Assembly (NCBI RefSeq): GCF_028023555.1
Contig: NZ_JAQIOY010000010.1
Span: 62,001-126,000, forward strand
Length of the DNA stretch: 64,000 bases
Origin: Thalassococcus_A lentus
GTDB taxonomy: Bacteria > Pseudomonadota > Alphaproteobacteria > Rhodobacterales > Rhodobacteraceae
Reading direction: 5' to 3'
Both the position numbers and the translations under genes were made by a program. The stretch's first letter is position 1. Each line of letters starts with the position of its first letter. Shown here one piece after another: positions 8,017 to 16,912 of the stretch. The notes under the pieces are model-generated. The model was not told the origin of the DNA and did not search any database. It was given only the letters and a program-made list of their open reading frames with translations.

Positions 8017-9611
8017 AACTTCAGTCGCAGATCATTCCGACGTCAGAGGCGTTTCGGGCCAACCAGACGGCGCATCTGGCCGCGTTGGCCGAAATCGAAG
8101 AGGCGGCAATGCAGGCCGCGGCGGGCGGCGGTGAACGCGCCCGCGAACGCCATTTGAGCCGGGGCAAGATGCTGCCGCGGGACCGGGTGGCCAATCTGCT
8201 CGATCCCGGCTCACCGTTTCTGGAGGTGGGCGCGACGGCGGCCCATGGACTGTATGACGGGGCCGCGCCCTGCGCCGGGGTGATCGCCGGCATCGGACTG
8301 GTTCATGGGCGGCAGGTCATGGTCTTATGCAACGATGCCACGGTAAAGGGTGGCACCTACTATCCGATGACGGTCAAGAAACACCTGCGCGCGCAGGAGA
8401 TCGCAGAGGAAAACCATCTGCCGTGTATCTATCTGGTCGACAGTGGTGGCGCGAACCTTCCCAATCAGGACGAGGTGTTCCCGGACCGCGATCACTTTGG
8501 GCGGATTTTCTACAATCAGGCCCGGATGAGCGCCAAGGGCATTGCCCAGATCGCTGTTGTGATGGGGTCTTGCACGGCGGGCGGCGCCTATGTGCCTGCG
8601 ATGTCCGACGTCACGGTTATCGTCAAGGAACAGGGTACGATCTTTCTGGCAGGCCCTCCCTTGGTCAAGGCGGCGACCGGCGAGATCGTGAGCGCCGAGG
8701 CGCTGGGCGGCGGCGACGTACACACTCGCTTGTCCGGTGTTGCGGACTATCTGGCAGAAGATGATGGACATGCGCTGGCCTTGGCGCGCCGGGCTGTCCG
8801 GTCATTGGGCAGCGCGCCGGGGGCGGGTGCGCTGAGCGGTGAAGACCCGGCCTATGATCCGGACGAAGTGCTGGGGGTCGTACCAGCCGACCTGCGGACG
8901 CCTTATGACATTCGCGAGGTCATCGCCCGTCTGGTGGACGGCTCTTATTTTGATGAATTCAAGTCCCGGTTTGGTGAGACGCTGGTCTGCGGTTTTGCAA
9001 GGCTGGCAGGCATGGACGTGGGGATCATCGCCAACAATGGTGTGCTGTTTTCGGAAGCCGCGCAAAAAGGCGCGCATTTCGTTGAACTTTGCTCGCAGCG
9101 GCGCATTCCACTGATCTTTTTGCAGAATATCACCGGCTTCATGGTCGGGCAGAAGTATGAAAACGAGGGGATCGCCCGTCATGGGGCCAAACTGGTGACA
9201 GCGGTGGCGACGACGTCTGTGCCCAAGATCACTGTTCTCGTCGGCGGCTCGTTTGGCGCGGGCAATTACGGTATGGCCGGTCGCGCCTACCAGCCGCGTT
9301 TCCTGTGGACATGGCCCAACAGCCGCATTTCCGTGATGGGCGGACCGCAGGCTGCTGGCGTTCTGGCTACGGTCAAACGCGATGGGATTGAGCGCAAGGG
9401 CGGCACATGGTCGGCAGAGGAAGAGGCTGCCTTCAAACAGCCCACCATCGACATGTTCGAGCGTCAGTCCCATCCGCTTTATGCTTCAGCGCGGCTTTGG
9501 GATGATGGCATCGTGGATCCACGCAAATCCCGCCATGTTCTCGCGCTGAGCCTGCGCGCTGCACTGAACGCGCCGATCGAGGAGACACGCTTTGGCGTGT
9601 TCCGGATGTGA
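8013..9611 (+). CDS. mccB: 3-methylcrotonyl-CoA carboxylase, carboxyltransferase (beta) subunit
   Basis: The 532-residue biotin-dependent carboxyltransferase moves CO2 from carboxybiotin (on MccA) to 3-methylcrotonyl-CoA, making 3-methylglutaconyl-CoA. It has the N and C crotonase-like domains of the acyl-CoA carboxylase family. Gly-rich oxyanion segments are visible at SCTAGGAYVPAM and NITGFMVGQKYE followed by GGSFGAGNYGMAGRAY. The motif LVDSGGANLPNQDEVFPDRD is typical of methylcrotonyl-CoA rather than propionyl-CoA carboxylases. AAAGGAG upstream supports the start. Together with ivd, mccA, hmgL and liuC the assignment is secure. Confidence 0.95.
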   Translation: MKLQSQIIPTSEAFRANQTAHLAALAEIEEAAMQAAAGGGERARERHLSRGKMLPRDRVANLLDPGSPFLEVGATAAHGLYDGAAPCAGVIAGIGLVHGRQVMVLCNDATVKGGTYYPMTVKKHLRAQEIAEENHLPCIYLVDSGGANLPNQDEVFPDRDHFGRIFYNQARMSAKGIAQIAVVMGSCTAGGAYVPAMSDVTVIVKEQGTIFLAGPPLVKAATGEIVSAEALGGGDVHTRLSGVADYLAEDDGHALALARRAVRSLGSAPGAGALSGEDPAYDPDEVLGVVPADLRTPYDIREVIARLVDGSYFDEFKSRFGETLVCGFARLAGMDVGIIANNGVLFSEAAQKGAHFVELCSQRRIPLIFLQNITGFMVGQKYENEGIARHGAKLVTAVATTSVPKITVLVGGSFGAGNYGMAGRAYQPRFLWTWPNSRISVMGGPQAAGVLATVKRDGIERKGGTWSAEEEAAFKQPTIDMFERQSHPLYASARLWDDGIVDPRKSRHVLALSLRAALNAPIEETRFGVFRM

Positions 9612-9650
9612 GGCAGGCTCCGCACAGATCCGGGGCGGCAATCCCCTGTG

Positions 9651-9666
9651 TTGGCAAGTTTGCCAA
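9651..9666. promoter_or_regulatory. Perfect palindrome in the mccB-nuclease spacer
   Basis: TTGGCAA-GT-TTGCCAA is a 16-base perfect inverted repeat with only two central bases. That is too tight to make a good RNA hairpin but typical of a dimeric repressor site. It lies 40 bases after mccB, in the longest spacer of the operon (145 bases). No matching regulator is visible. Confidence 0.3.
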
Positions 9667-9756
9667 GCGCTTCAGTGGGTTTTCGGATCCGAGCAAGGAG
9701 GGCGCAGTGTTTCGTCGGTCAGACCGGGCCAGATCAGCCTGTGCAAGGCAAAGACC

Positions 9757-10266
9757 ATGCTGAAACTGGTGCTGAGGGCTGTGGTGGTGACAGCTGTCAC
9801 AATTGGCGGATGGATGGGGCTGGTCGCCGCGCAGGGTGGCCAGTTGTTTGGCCGGGTTCCCGCAGGGCCGGGCTGTGCCATCACTTATGTCTACGACGGG
9901 GACACTGTTGCGCTGGATTGTGGCACTGGGCGGGAAATCACCGCACGCCTGCAAGGGTTCGACACGCCAGAAAGCAAAAGCCGTGCGCGATGCCCGGCCG
10001 AGGCTGCTCTGGCAGATCGTGCGACGCAGAGGCTACGGGCCCTTGTGGCAAGCGGAGAGACCCGGCTGGACCGCGTCGGCGTGGACAAATACCGCCGCCC
10101 GCTGATGCAGCTTTGGGTGAACCACGTGGATGTGGCCGACACCTTGGTTCGGGAAGGCTTGGCTGTTCGCTATGCGGGCGGCGCGAGACCTGACTGGTGT
10201 GCCCGTCTGGGGCAGAAGATGGCGCCGGGCGTAGGGCCGGCCGGCAAGGAGAGCAGATATGTTTGA
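9757..10266 (+). CDS. Thermonuclease-family (SNase-like) exported protein
   Basis: From ATG 9757 the protein has 169 residues with an N-terminal hydrophobic signal or anchor (about 5-25). The staphylococcal nuclease core shows VYDGDTVAL (45-53) with calcium-binding Asp, RLQGFDTPE (64-72) with the catalytic Arg64 and Glu72 positions, and KYRRP (111-115) for the second arginine. It ends by overlapping mccA by eight bases. The open frame extends upstream to 9592, but that part has no signal peptide and overlaps mccB. Members cleave nucleic acids or are inactive scaffolds; its role in a leucine operon is unknown. Confidence 0.8.
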   Translation: MLKLVLRAVVVTAVTIGGWMGLVAAQGGQLFGRVPAGPGCAITYVYDGDTVALDCGTGREITARLQGFDTPESKSRARCPAEAALADRATQRLRALVASGETRLDRVGVDKYRRPLMQLWVNHVDVADTLVREGLAVRYAGGARPDWCARLGQKMAPGVGPAGKESRYV

Positions 10267-12208
10267 CATGATCCTGATTGCAAACCGGGGCGAGATCGCT
10301 TGCCGGATCATGCGCACGGCGCAGGGGATGGGTGCGCGCTGTGTGGCTGTGTTCTCAGAAGCTGACCGCGACGCGCTACACGTCCAGATGGCCGACACAG
10401 CGGTTTGCATCGGTGGCGCTGCGCCTTCGGAAAGCTATCTGCGCGGCGATGTCATTATTCAGGCAGCGCTGGACACGGGCGCACAGGCAATCCATCCCGG
10501 CTATGGATTTTTGTCTGAAAACCCTGACTTCGTGCAGGCGGTCGAAGCTGCTGGTCTCGTGTTCATTGGTCCCTCGGCAGACGCGATCCGGGCCATGGGG
10601 CTTAAGGATGCGGCCAAGGCCTTGATGGAAGAGGCCGGGGTGCCGGTCGTGCCGGGCTACCACGGCGCGGATCAGGATGCTGGCGTTCTGGCGCAAGCCG
10701 CAAAAGACATCGGCTATCCGGTGCTGATCAAGGCTGTTGCCGGCGGCGGCGGCAAGGGCATGCGGCTGGTGGAGCAGGCAGATGCTTTTGATGATGCGTT
10801 GGAGCGGGCCAAGGCCGAAGCCCGCACCGCCTTTGGCAACGATGCGGTCCTGATCGAGAAATTCATCACAAGCCCACGCCATATCGAAGTACAGGTCTTT
10901 GGCGACGGTGAAACAGCGGTGCATCTGTTTGAGCGCGATTGTTCGCTTCAACGCCGCCACCAGAAGGTGATCGAAGAAGCACCGGCGCCTGACATGCCGC
11001 AGGATGTGCGCGATGCAATGGGCGCCGCGGCGGTAAGAGCGGCCGAGGCGATCGGTTACAAAGGTGCTGGCACGGTCGAGTTCATTGTTGATGGCTCGGA
11101 CGGGCTGCGCACGGACGGGTTCTGGTTCATGGAAATGAACACCCGCCTGCAGGTCGAACATCCCGTCACTGAAGCGATTACCGGTATTGATCTGGTCGAA
11201 TGGCAATTGCGCGTAGCCGCGGGTGATCCGCTGCCCGCGCGGCAGCAGGATCTTTCGATCAATGGTCATGCCTTTGAAGCGCGGCTCTATGCCGAAGACG
11301 TCCCGGCCGGTTTCCTGCCGGCCACCGGCCGTCTGGCGCATCTTGGCTTTCCGTCCGATGTGCGGGCTGACGGCGGTGTGCGCTCAGGGGATGTGATCTC
11401 GCCGCACTATGATCCAATGATTGCCAAGGTGATCGTGCATGGCCCGACGCGGGCAGTGGCCCTGCAAAGGCTTGCCAAGGGATTGGAGCAGACACAGGTC
11501 GCCGGGACGGTGACAAATCTGGCCTTTCTGGGGGCTTTGGCCCGGCATGACGGGTTTTCCCGCGGCGAGGTGGACACAGGGCTGATTGCCCGCGATCTCG
11601 AAGAATTGACGAAAGCTCAGCCGATCGAGGCGCCCATGGTGGCGCGTGCCGCGCTGGCCGTGGCCGGACTGGATGAAGGGGCTGACCCTTTTGCAGGTTT
11701 CACCCTTTGGGCTCCGCTGGATCGAAGCGTTTCTCTGAGTTTTGGGGATCAGACCTTTGTATGCCTTTTGCAGATGACCGGGCCTGACAATGGCGCGGTT
11801 GTAGTGAATGGCACATCGGTCACGGTCGAGCGTCACAACGGCGCGTGGTGGCTGGATGGCAAAGCCGGGGCTGCAGTTCACCTTGAGAACGGGCAGATCA
11901 CGGTGTTTGCAAACTATGGCGTCTGTTTTGACGTTCCCGACCCGCTGGCGCGTCAATCCGAGGCCGGGGCAGGGGACGGACTGACCTTGTCGCCGATGCC
12001 GGGCAAGGTTGTGGCGGTCCATGTGTCTGCAGGTGATCTGGTGGAAGAGGGCATGCCATTGGCGGTTCTGGAGGCCATGAAAATGGAACACACGATGGTG
12101 GCGGCACGGGCCGGACGCATCGCCGAGGTGCTGACCGAAGCGGGCGCGCAGGTTGAAGCAGGGGCCGCATTGATCCGGTTGGAAAGCGAAGAGGAGACGA
12201 CAGCATGA
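10259..12208 (+). CDS. mccA: 3-methylcrotonyl-CoA carboxylase, biotin-containing (alpha) subunit
   Basis: The 649-residue subunit carboxylates biotin using ATP and bicarbonate. The biotin carboxylase part (about 1-445) begins ILIANRGEIACR, has the ATP-grasp glycine loop AVAGGGGKGMR, and RRHQKVIEEAPAP. The C-terminal biotinyl domain carries EAMKMEH with biotin acceptor Lys608. AAGGAG at 10247-10252 sets the start at 10259. The gene overlaps the nuclease gene before it and the GST gene after it. BirA, encoded at 37449, would load the biotin. Confidence 0.95.
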   Translation: MFDMILIANRGEIACRIMRTAQGMGARCVAVFSEADRDALHVQMADTAVCIGGAAPSESYLRGDVIIQAALDTGAQAIHPGYGFLSENPDFVQAVEAAGLVFIGPSADAIRAMGLKDAAKALMEEAGVPVVPGYHGADQDAGVLAQAAKDIGYPVLIKAVAGGGGKGMRLVEQADAFDDALERAKAEARTAFGNDAVLIEKFITSPRHIEVQVFGDGETAVHLFERDCSLQRRHQKVIEEAPAPDMPQDVRDAMGAAAVRAAEAIGYKGAGTVEFIVDGSDGLRTDGFWFMEMNTRLQVEHPVTEAITGIDLVEWQLRVAAGDPLPARQQDLSINGHAFEARLYAEDVPAGFLPATGRLAHLGFPSDVRADGGVRSGDVISPHYDPMIAKVIVHGPTRAVALQRLAKGLEQTQVAGTVTNLAFLGALARHDGFSRGEVDTGLIARDLEELTKAQPIEAPMVARAALAVAGLDEGADPFAGFTLWAPLDRSVSLSFGDQTFVCLLQMTGPDNGAVVVNGTSVTVERHNGAWWLDGKAGAAVHLENGQITVFANYGVCFDVPDPLARQSEAGAGDGLTLSPMPGKVVAVHVSAGDLVEEGMPLAVLEAMKMEHTMVAARAGRIAEVLTEAGAQVEAGAALIRLESEEETTA

Positions 12209-12873
12209 TCCGTTTGCATCACGTACAATACGGTCGGTCTTTCCGGGTGTTATGGCTGCTCGAAGAGATCGGCATCGATCACTTTGGTGGGCTTGAGATC
12301 AGCGAGTATCAGATCGGCACCCCGGCAATGCGCGAAGGGGATTTGCCGCGTCTGTCGCCCGGCGTGCGTATTCCGGCAATTGAATGGGATGGACTTGAGA
12401 TGGCAGAGAGCGGCGCCATCATCGAGTATCTGGTCGAGTCCGAAGCGCCCGAGTTGGGGCGCGGAGTCGGAAATCCGGAACGGGCGGCTTATCTGCAGTG
12501 GATCCATTTCGCCGAAACCATGGCGAGCCTGATCGAAAATCTGAACCTTCAGATGGTGTTTCTGCGGCCTCCGGCAAAACCATCACCAATCGTTGTTAAA
12601 CTGACCGTCGCACGGCTGCGCCAGACACTAGGGGGCATGGAGGCGCGGATGGGAGACAGCCCGTGGCTCTTGGAGGGTGGCTTTTCGGCGGCGGACATCA
12701 TGATGGGCTTTAACCTGTTTGCCGCGCCTTACTATGTGGATTTGGCCGAATTTCCGAAGTTGCAGGCCTACAAGGCCCGGATGGAGGCCCGGCCTGCATT
12801 TCAGCGGTCTGTCGAACGCGAAGGCCCGCAACGGTTCTACCAACAGGATTTCTACCCTGTTCCCGAAAGCTGA
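12205..12873 (+). CDS. Glutathione S-transferase family protein
   Basis: The 222-residue protein has an N-terminal thioredoxin-like domain (YGRSFRVLWLLEEIG, then SPGVRIPAIEWDGLEMAESGAI with the usual cis-Pro and Glu-Ser glutathione contacts) and an all-helical C-terminal domain (about 90-215). It starts in an ATGA overlap with mccA. The substrate is unknown. It may detoxify reactive acyl-CoA-derived compounds made by this pathway, but that is a guess from context. Confidence 0.88.
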   Translation: MIRLHHVQYGRSFRVLWLLEEIGIDHFGGLEISEYQIGTPAMREGDLPRLSPGVRIPAIEWDGLEMAESGAIIEYLVESEAPELGRGVGNPERAAYLQWIHFAETMASLIENLNLQMVFLRPPAKPSPIVVKLTVARLRQTLGGMEARMGDSPWLLEGGFSAADIMMGFNLFAAPYYVDLAEFPKLQAYKARMEARPAFQRSVEREGPQRFYQQDFYPVPES

Positions 12874-12915
12874 CAGGTCACTTCAGCAACGCAACCCACG
12901 ACAAAAGGCAGGCGC

Positions 12916-13776
12916 ATGACCAAGCGAGTGGAAATCTTTGAAGTCGGGCCGCGGGACGGTTTGCAGAACGAAGCGGTTCATATCGCGACGCAGGACAAAA
13001 TCGCTTTGGTCGATTGCTTGTCGGATGCGGGCTTTTCCCGGATCGAATGCGCGTCGTTTGTCAGCCCCAAGTGGGTGCCGCAGATGGCGGACAGTGCCGA
13101 GGTTCTGTCTGGCATTCGCCGGGCCAAGGGTGTGCGCTATGCGGCGCTGACCCCGAACATGAAAGGTCTGGAGCGGGCTTTGGCGGCCAAGGCAGACGAA
13201 GTGGCAATCTTTGGTTCGGCGTCCGAAGGGTTTTCACAGGCCAATATCAACGCCAGCATAGCCGACAGCCTGGAACGCTTTGCACCCGTCGCTGCTGCGG
13301 CCCGAGATGCCGGAGTGCCGGTGCGTGGCTACGTGTCCTGTGTGGTGGAATGTCCCTATGACGGCGCGGTTGAACCGGCGCAGGTCGCGCGGGTCGCCCG
13401 GGCCTTGCTGGACATGGGCTGCTACGAGATCAGTCTGGGCGACACGATAGGCCGCGCCCATCCCGATTCCGTTGACCGTATGCTCGGTGCCGTGGGCGCT
13501 GTCATTCCCGCTGAAAAGCTGGCGGGGCATTTTCACGACACCTCAGGGCGAGCGTTGGACAACATTGAAGTGGCACTCCAGCACGGCGTGCGGGTTTTTG
13601 ATGCTGCGGTCGGTGGTCTTGGGGGATGTCCTTATGCGCCGGGGGCGGCGGGCAATGTGGCGACAGAAGCCGTGCACCGGCGTCTTGAGCAAATGGGATA
13701 CGAAACCGGGCTGAACATCGCCGTTCTAGAGCGTGCAGCGGCGCGCGCGCAGGCAATGCGCAGCAGCAGTGAATGA
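12916..13776 (+). CDS. hmgL: Hydroxymethylglutaryl-CoA lyase
   Basis: The 286-residue TIM-barrel enzyme splits HMG-CoA to acetyl-CoA and acetoacetate, the last step of leucine degradation. It opens with EVGPRDGLQNE, has the metal-ligand region around HFHDTSGRALDN, and carries the signature GGLGGCPYAPGAAGN with the active-site cysteine at Cys238. Length and motifs match bacterial HMG-CoA lyases (also called MvaB). It sits between the GST gene and liuC. Confidence 0.95.
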   Translation: MTKRVEIFEVGPRDGLQNEAVHIATQDKIALVDCLSDAGFSRIECASFVSPKWVPQMADSAEVLSGIRRAKGVRYAALTPNMKGLERALAAKADEVAIFGSASEGFSQANINASIADSLERFAPVAAAARDAGVPVRGYVSCVVECPYDGAVEPAQVARVARALLDMGCYEISLGDTIGRAHPDSVDRMLGAVGAVIPAEKLAGHFHDTSGRALDNIEVALQHGVRVFDAAVGGLGGCPYAPGAAGNVATEAVHRRLEQMGYETGLNIAVLERAAARAQAMRSSSE

Positions 13777-13806
13777 TCCTTTCGTTTGATATTCTGAGGA
13801 TAGACA

Positions 13807-14589
13807 ATGACCCAATTCATTGAAACCGAGATCGATGCGCGCGGCGTTGCCACGCTTTGGCTGGCGCGTGAAGACAAGCACAATGCTCTGTCGGCCGATA
13901 TGATGACGCAGTTGGAAGAGGCGGCGCGGCGTTTGGCACAGGACAGCGATGTTCGGGTGGTGGTCCTGGCCGCGCGCGGCAAGACATTCTGTGCCGGGGG
14001 CGATCTTGCATGGATGCGCGATCAGATGGCCATGGACGCTGACACGAGACGGTCTGAATCTGCGCGCATCGCGACCGCACTGATGGCGCTGTATGAACTG
14101 CCGCAACCCTTGATCGGGCGCCTTCACGGCAATGCCTTTGGGGGCGGTGTTGGACTGGCCTCGGTCTGCGACGTGGCGCTGGGCGCCGCGGGCATCAAGA
14201 TGGGGCTGACCGAAACAAAGCTCGGTCTCATTCCTGCGAACATCGGTCCCTATGTCATTGCCCGCATGGGTGGCACCCGCGCTCGAGAGGTTTTTATGAA
14301 TGCGCGGCTCTTTGATGCGGGCGAAGCTGTGCGCCTGAACCTTTTGACCCGTGCCGTTGCGGCAGTGGATCTCGATGATGCGGTCGAGGAAGCGATCACG
14401 CCCTATCTGTCCTGCGCTCCCGGCGCGGTGTCTGAAGCCAAGGCGCTCTTGCGCATGCTGGAAGGGCGGATAACTCAGGAACATGTCGATCTTGCTATTG
14501 ATGCGCTGGCACAGCGCTGGGAAACCAGCGAAGCGCGCGATGGAATCGCTGCGTTTTTCGACAAACGACCTGCGCCGTGGGCTGGTTAA
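13807..14589 (+). CDS. liuC: Enoyl-CoA hydratase, probable methylglutaconyl-CoA hydratase
   Basis: The 260-residue crotonase-fold protein has the oxyanion-hole segments GKTFCAGGDLAWM and HGNAFGGGVGLASVCD, and a glutamate in KLGLIPANIGPYV, as in hydratases. Alone the fold does not fix the substrate. The position directly after hmgL and with mccA/mccB makes 3-methylglutaconyl-CoA, hydrated to HMG-CoA, the likely one. It is the last gene of the operon; I see no terminator immediately after it. Confidence 0.9.
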   Translation: MTQFIETEIDARGVATLWLAREDKHNALSADMMTQLEEAARRLAQDSDVRVVVLAARGKTFCAGGDLAWMRDQMAMDADTRRSESARIATALMALYELPQPLIGRLHGNAFGGGVGLASVCDVALGAAGIKMGLTETKLGLIPANIGPYVIARMGGTRAREVFMNARLFDAGEAVRLNLLTRAVAAVDLDDAVEEAITPYLSCAPGAVSEAKALLRMLEGRITQEHVDLAIDALAQRWETSEARDGIAAFFDKRPAPWAG

Positions 14590-14647
14590 ATCTTACGGTG
14601 CTGTGAACAGAGGCCCTAAAAGTAATGCTTATAGCGGCCAAAATGTA

Positions 14648-14659
14648 CATTCCGGAATG
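14648..14659. promoter_or_regulatory. Perfect 12-bp palindrome after liuC
   Basis: CATTCCGGAATG lies in the 209-base spacer (14590-14798) after the leucine operon. The flanks TACAT and ATGTA extend it imperfectly. It may be an operator for the following small gene. Nothing else is evident in this spacer. Confidence 0.25.
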
Positions 14660-14798
14660 CGCATGTAATCCGAACGGGTAGTTTGTTCAGACCATCGCGC
14701 GTTTCCCAAGTCTGATGCGTTGATGCAGCGCCAAAGCCTGACAGGTATCTTGAAAAGGCAAGCGGGGATGCTTGAGAAGAGACAGTCAGGTACGAGCG

Positions 14799-15077
14799 AT
14801 GATCAAGATCGGACTATCCAGATTTACACGCAGACGCGGAACGTCTTTCTTTGAGAAAAGGAAAGCAAAGCGTGTTCAGACCCACGAAGCCTGCACCGAG
14901 ACATCGGCAGATGTGGCGAAAAGGGTCGACTATCAGGATATTCAACAAATGCTCGAAGAGGCAGATCTTGATTCCAACAGCATCGCGCGAGCCCGGAAAC
15001 AGAACCAGGCCAGCGCGTATGTTAAACCCGACCAAGGTGAGCTTTGGCAGTTGCGCAAGGTGTTGACCGCGCCATAG
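14799..15077 (+). CDS. Hypothetical protein, 92 residues
   Basis: From ATG 14799 the frame encodes a very basic N-terminus (SRFTRRRG, EKRKAKRVQ) and a polar helical remainder (VDYQDIQQMLEEADLDSNSI, ending LWQLRKVLTAP). No domain is recognised and no strong ribosome site is seen. A good intrinsic terminator 48 bases downstream suggests that something here is transcribed rightward. An upstream in-frame TTG at 14772 and an unrelated 28-codon frame from 14768 are alternatives. Confidence 0.4.
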   Translation: MIKIGLSRFTRRRGTSFFEKRKAKRVQTHEACTETSADVAKRVDYQDIQQMLEEADLDSNSIARARKQNQASAYVKPDQGELWQLRKVLTAP

Positions 15078-15124
15078 GCGATAGAACGGCCGCTCCGGCA
15101 AGCCAGACTCACATGACTCGTTAT

Positions 15125-15153
15125 CGGCCCTGCGCATCGCGTAGGGCCGTTTT
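15125..15153 (+). terminator. Rho-independent terminator before the nuo operon
   Basis: The stem CGGCCCT/AGGGCCG (15125-15131 with 15143-15149), extended inward by G-U and G-C pairs, is followed by TTTT. It insulates nuoA from upstream transcription. Confidence 0.75.
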
Positions 15154-15318
15154 CCTTTGCTCACAAATATATCAAATGCAGCGCGACCCATCCGCGCGGC
15201 CAGATATGCATTCCGTGCGCTGCGGCGGCTGTTATCCCTCTGCAAATCAATAACATATTCCCCCGAAACCCGGGGCAGAGGACAACATTTTGCAGGGAAT
15301 GAATATGTTTTCGGCTTG

Positions 15319-15347
15319 TTGACCCTTCGGCGTCACAAGGATAAGTC
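15319..15347 (+). promoter_or_regulatory. Possible nuo operon promoter
   Basis: TTGACC at 15319-15324 is a good -35 element about 80 bases before nuoA, in a 248-base non-coding leader (15154-15401). A -10 would fall near 15341-15347 (ATAAGTC), which matches the consensus poorly. The call therefore rests mainly on position. Confidence 0.3.
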
Positions 15348-15401
15348 ACAACTCAGCCAACAGGTGCGCTCTGCGCGCCATTCAAAAGGGAGCCATCTGT
15401 C

Positions 15402-15767
15402 GTGGAAGAGATGCTCAGGGAATACCTTCCCATTCTCGTATTTTTGGCCATTGCAATCGGGCTCGGGCTTGTCCTGATCCTTGCTGCCGTCATCATCGCG
15501 GTTCGAAACCCGGATCCGGAAAAAGTGTCGGCCTACGAATGCGGGTTTAATGCCTTTGACGATGCGCGGATGAAGTTCGATGTCCGGTTCTATCTGGTCT
15601 CGATCCTCTTCATCATTTTCGATCTGGAAATTGCTTTTCTGTTCCCCTGGGCTGTCGCCTTCAAGGACGTAAGCATGGTGGGGTTCTGGTCGATGATGGT
15701 GTTCCTTGGCGTGCTGACCATCGGCTTTGCCTATGAATGGAAGAAGGGAGCGCTCGAATGGGAGTGA
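15402..15767 (+). CDS. nuoA: NADH-quinone oxidoreductase subunit A
   Basis: The 121-residue membrane subunit of complex I has three transmembrane segments (about 8-32, 66-86, 93-115) and the conserved loop DPEKVSAYECGFNAFDDARM between the first two. GTG 15402 is preferred over ATG 15411 because AAAGGGAG lies ten bases before it. It is first in the operon and overlaps nuoB by ten bases. Confidence 0.95.
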   Translation: MEEMLREYLPILVFLAIAIGLGLVLILAAVIIAVRNPDPEKVSAYECGFNAFDDARMKFDVRFYLVSILFIIFDLEIAFLFPWAVAFKDVSMVGFWSMMVFLGVLTIGFAYEWKKGALEWE

Positions 15768-16291
15768 TGACCGGAGCCAACACGGCCGGGTTTGACCGCG
15801 AGGTTGCCACCCAGGACCTGAACCGCGAGTTGCAGGACAAAGGTTTCCTGCTGACGTCGACCGAAGACATCATCAACTGGGCGCGCACAGGCTCGCTTCA
15901 CTGGATGACATTCGGTCTGGCATGCTGCGCAGTTGAAATGATGCATACGGCCATGCCGCGCTATGACATGGAACGCTTTGGCACAGCGCCACGTGCCTCC
16001 CCGCGTCAGTCGGACCTGATGATCGTTGCCGGCACGCTGACCAACAAGATGGCTCCGGCGCTGCGCAAGGTTTACGACCAGATGCCAGAGCCGCGTTACG
16101 TGATTTCCATGGGGTCTTGCGCCAATGGCGGCGGCTACTATCACTACAGCTATTCCGTGGTGCGCGGCTGCGACCGGATCGTGCCGGTTGATGTCTATGT
16201 GCCCGGGTGCCCACCCACAGCCGAAGCGCTGCTCTATGGCATCATGGCACTGCAAAAGAAAATTCGCCGTACCGGTACGCTGGTTCGATAA
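15758..16291 (+). CDS. nuoB: NADH-quinone oxidoreductase subunit B (N2 cluster)
   Basis: The 177-residue subunit carries the N2 [4Fe-4S] cluster next to the quinone site. The cysteines are visible in GLACCAVEMM, SMGSCANGGG and VPGCPPTAEALL. ATG 15758, inside the end of nuoA, is seven bases after AAGAAGGGAG, so it is chosen over an upstream in-frame ATG at 15737. Tandem cysteines and length are standard for the family. Confidence 0.96.
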   Translation: MGVMTGANTAGFDREVATQDLNRELQDKGFLLTSTEDIINWARTGSLHWMTFGLACCAVEMMHTAMPRYDMERFGTAPRASPRQSDLMIVAGTLTNKMAPALRKVYDQMPEPRYVISMGSCANGGGYYHYSYSVVRGCDRIVPVDVYVPGCPPTAEALLYGIMALQKKIRRTGTLVR

Positions 16292-16303
16292 GGAGGCGAT
16301 GGC

Positions 16304-16912
16304 ATGACTGAAGCGCTCAAGGAACTCGGCACCCATATTGAGCTGAAGCGCCCCGATTGCGTTATTGGCTGGGATGTCACGCATGGTGAACTGAATGTTG
16401 ATGTGGCTCCGGCCAATATCCGCGGTTTCGTCGAATTTCTAAAGACTGACCGGACGTGCAAGTTTTCGACACTGGTGGACATTACCGGGGTCGATTACCC
16501 CGAGCGGCCTAAACGGTTCGACGTGGTCTACCACTTCCTGTCGATGTACCAGAACCATCGCATTCGCTTGCGCGTATCGGTCCGCGAAGAGGATATGGTT
16601 CCGTCAATCGTATCCGTGCATCCGTCAGCCAACTGGTTTGAGCGCGAAGTGTTCGACATGTTCGGTGTCTTGTTCTCGGGCCACCCGGACCTGCGCCGCA
16701 TTCTGACGGACTATGGTTTCCGCGGTTATCCGTTGCGCAAGGATTTCCCGACAACGGGCTACACCGAAGTACGCTATGACGAGGCGCAAAAGCGCGTGGT
16801 CTACGAGCCGGTCAGCCTCGTTCAGGAATACCGCCAGTTTGATTTCATGTCCCCTTGGGAGGGCGCGCAATACGTGCTGCCGGGGGATGAGAAGACCGAG
16901 GAGAAGGCATGA
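16304..16912 (+). CDS. nuoC: NADH-quinone oxidoreductase subunit C
   Basis: This 202-residue peripheral-arm subunit has the 30-kDa signature in ERE-VFDMFGVLFSGHPDLR, followed by RRILTDYGFRGYPLRKDFP. It is separate from NuoD, unlike the fused NuoCD of E. coli, as expected for alphaproteobacteria. AAGGAGG precedes the start. The stop overlaps the start of a 44-codon gene (ATGA). Confidence 0.96.
   Translation: MTEALKELGTHIELKRPDCVIGWDVTHGELNVDVAPANIRGFVEFLKTDRTCKFSTLVDITGVDYPERPKRFDVVYHFLSMYQNHRIRLRVSVREEDMVPSIVSVHPSANWFEREVFDMFGVLFSGHPDLRRILTDYGFRGYPLRKDFPTTGYTEVRYDEAQKRVVYEPVSLVQEYRQFDFMSPWEGAQYVLPGDEKTEEKA

Noticed and set aside
14625..14681. 18-codon frame after liuC with two cysteines
   Set aside because: Too short, no ribosome site and no coupling to a neighbour.
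14768..14854. 28-codon frame (MLEKRQSGTSDD...) overlapping the hypothetical gene at 14799
   Set aside because: It ends early, has no ribosome site of note and no support beyond protein-like text.
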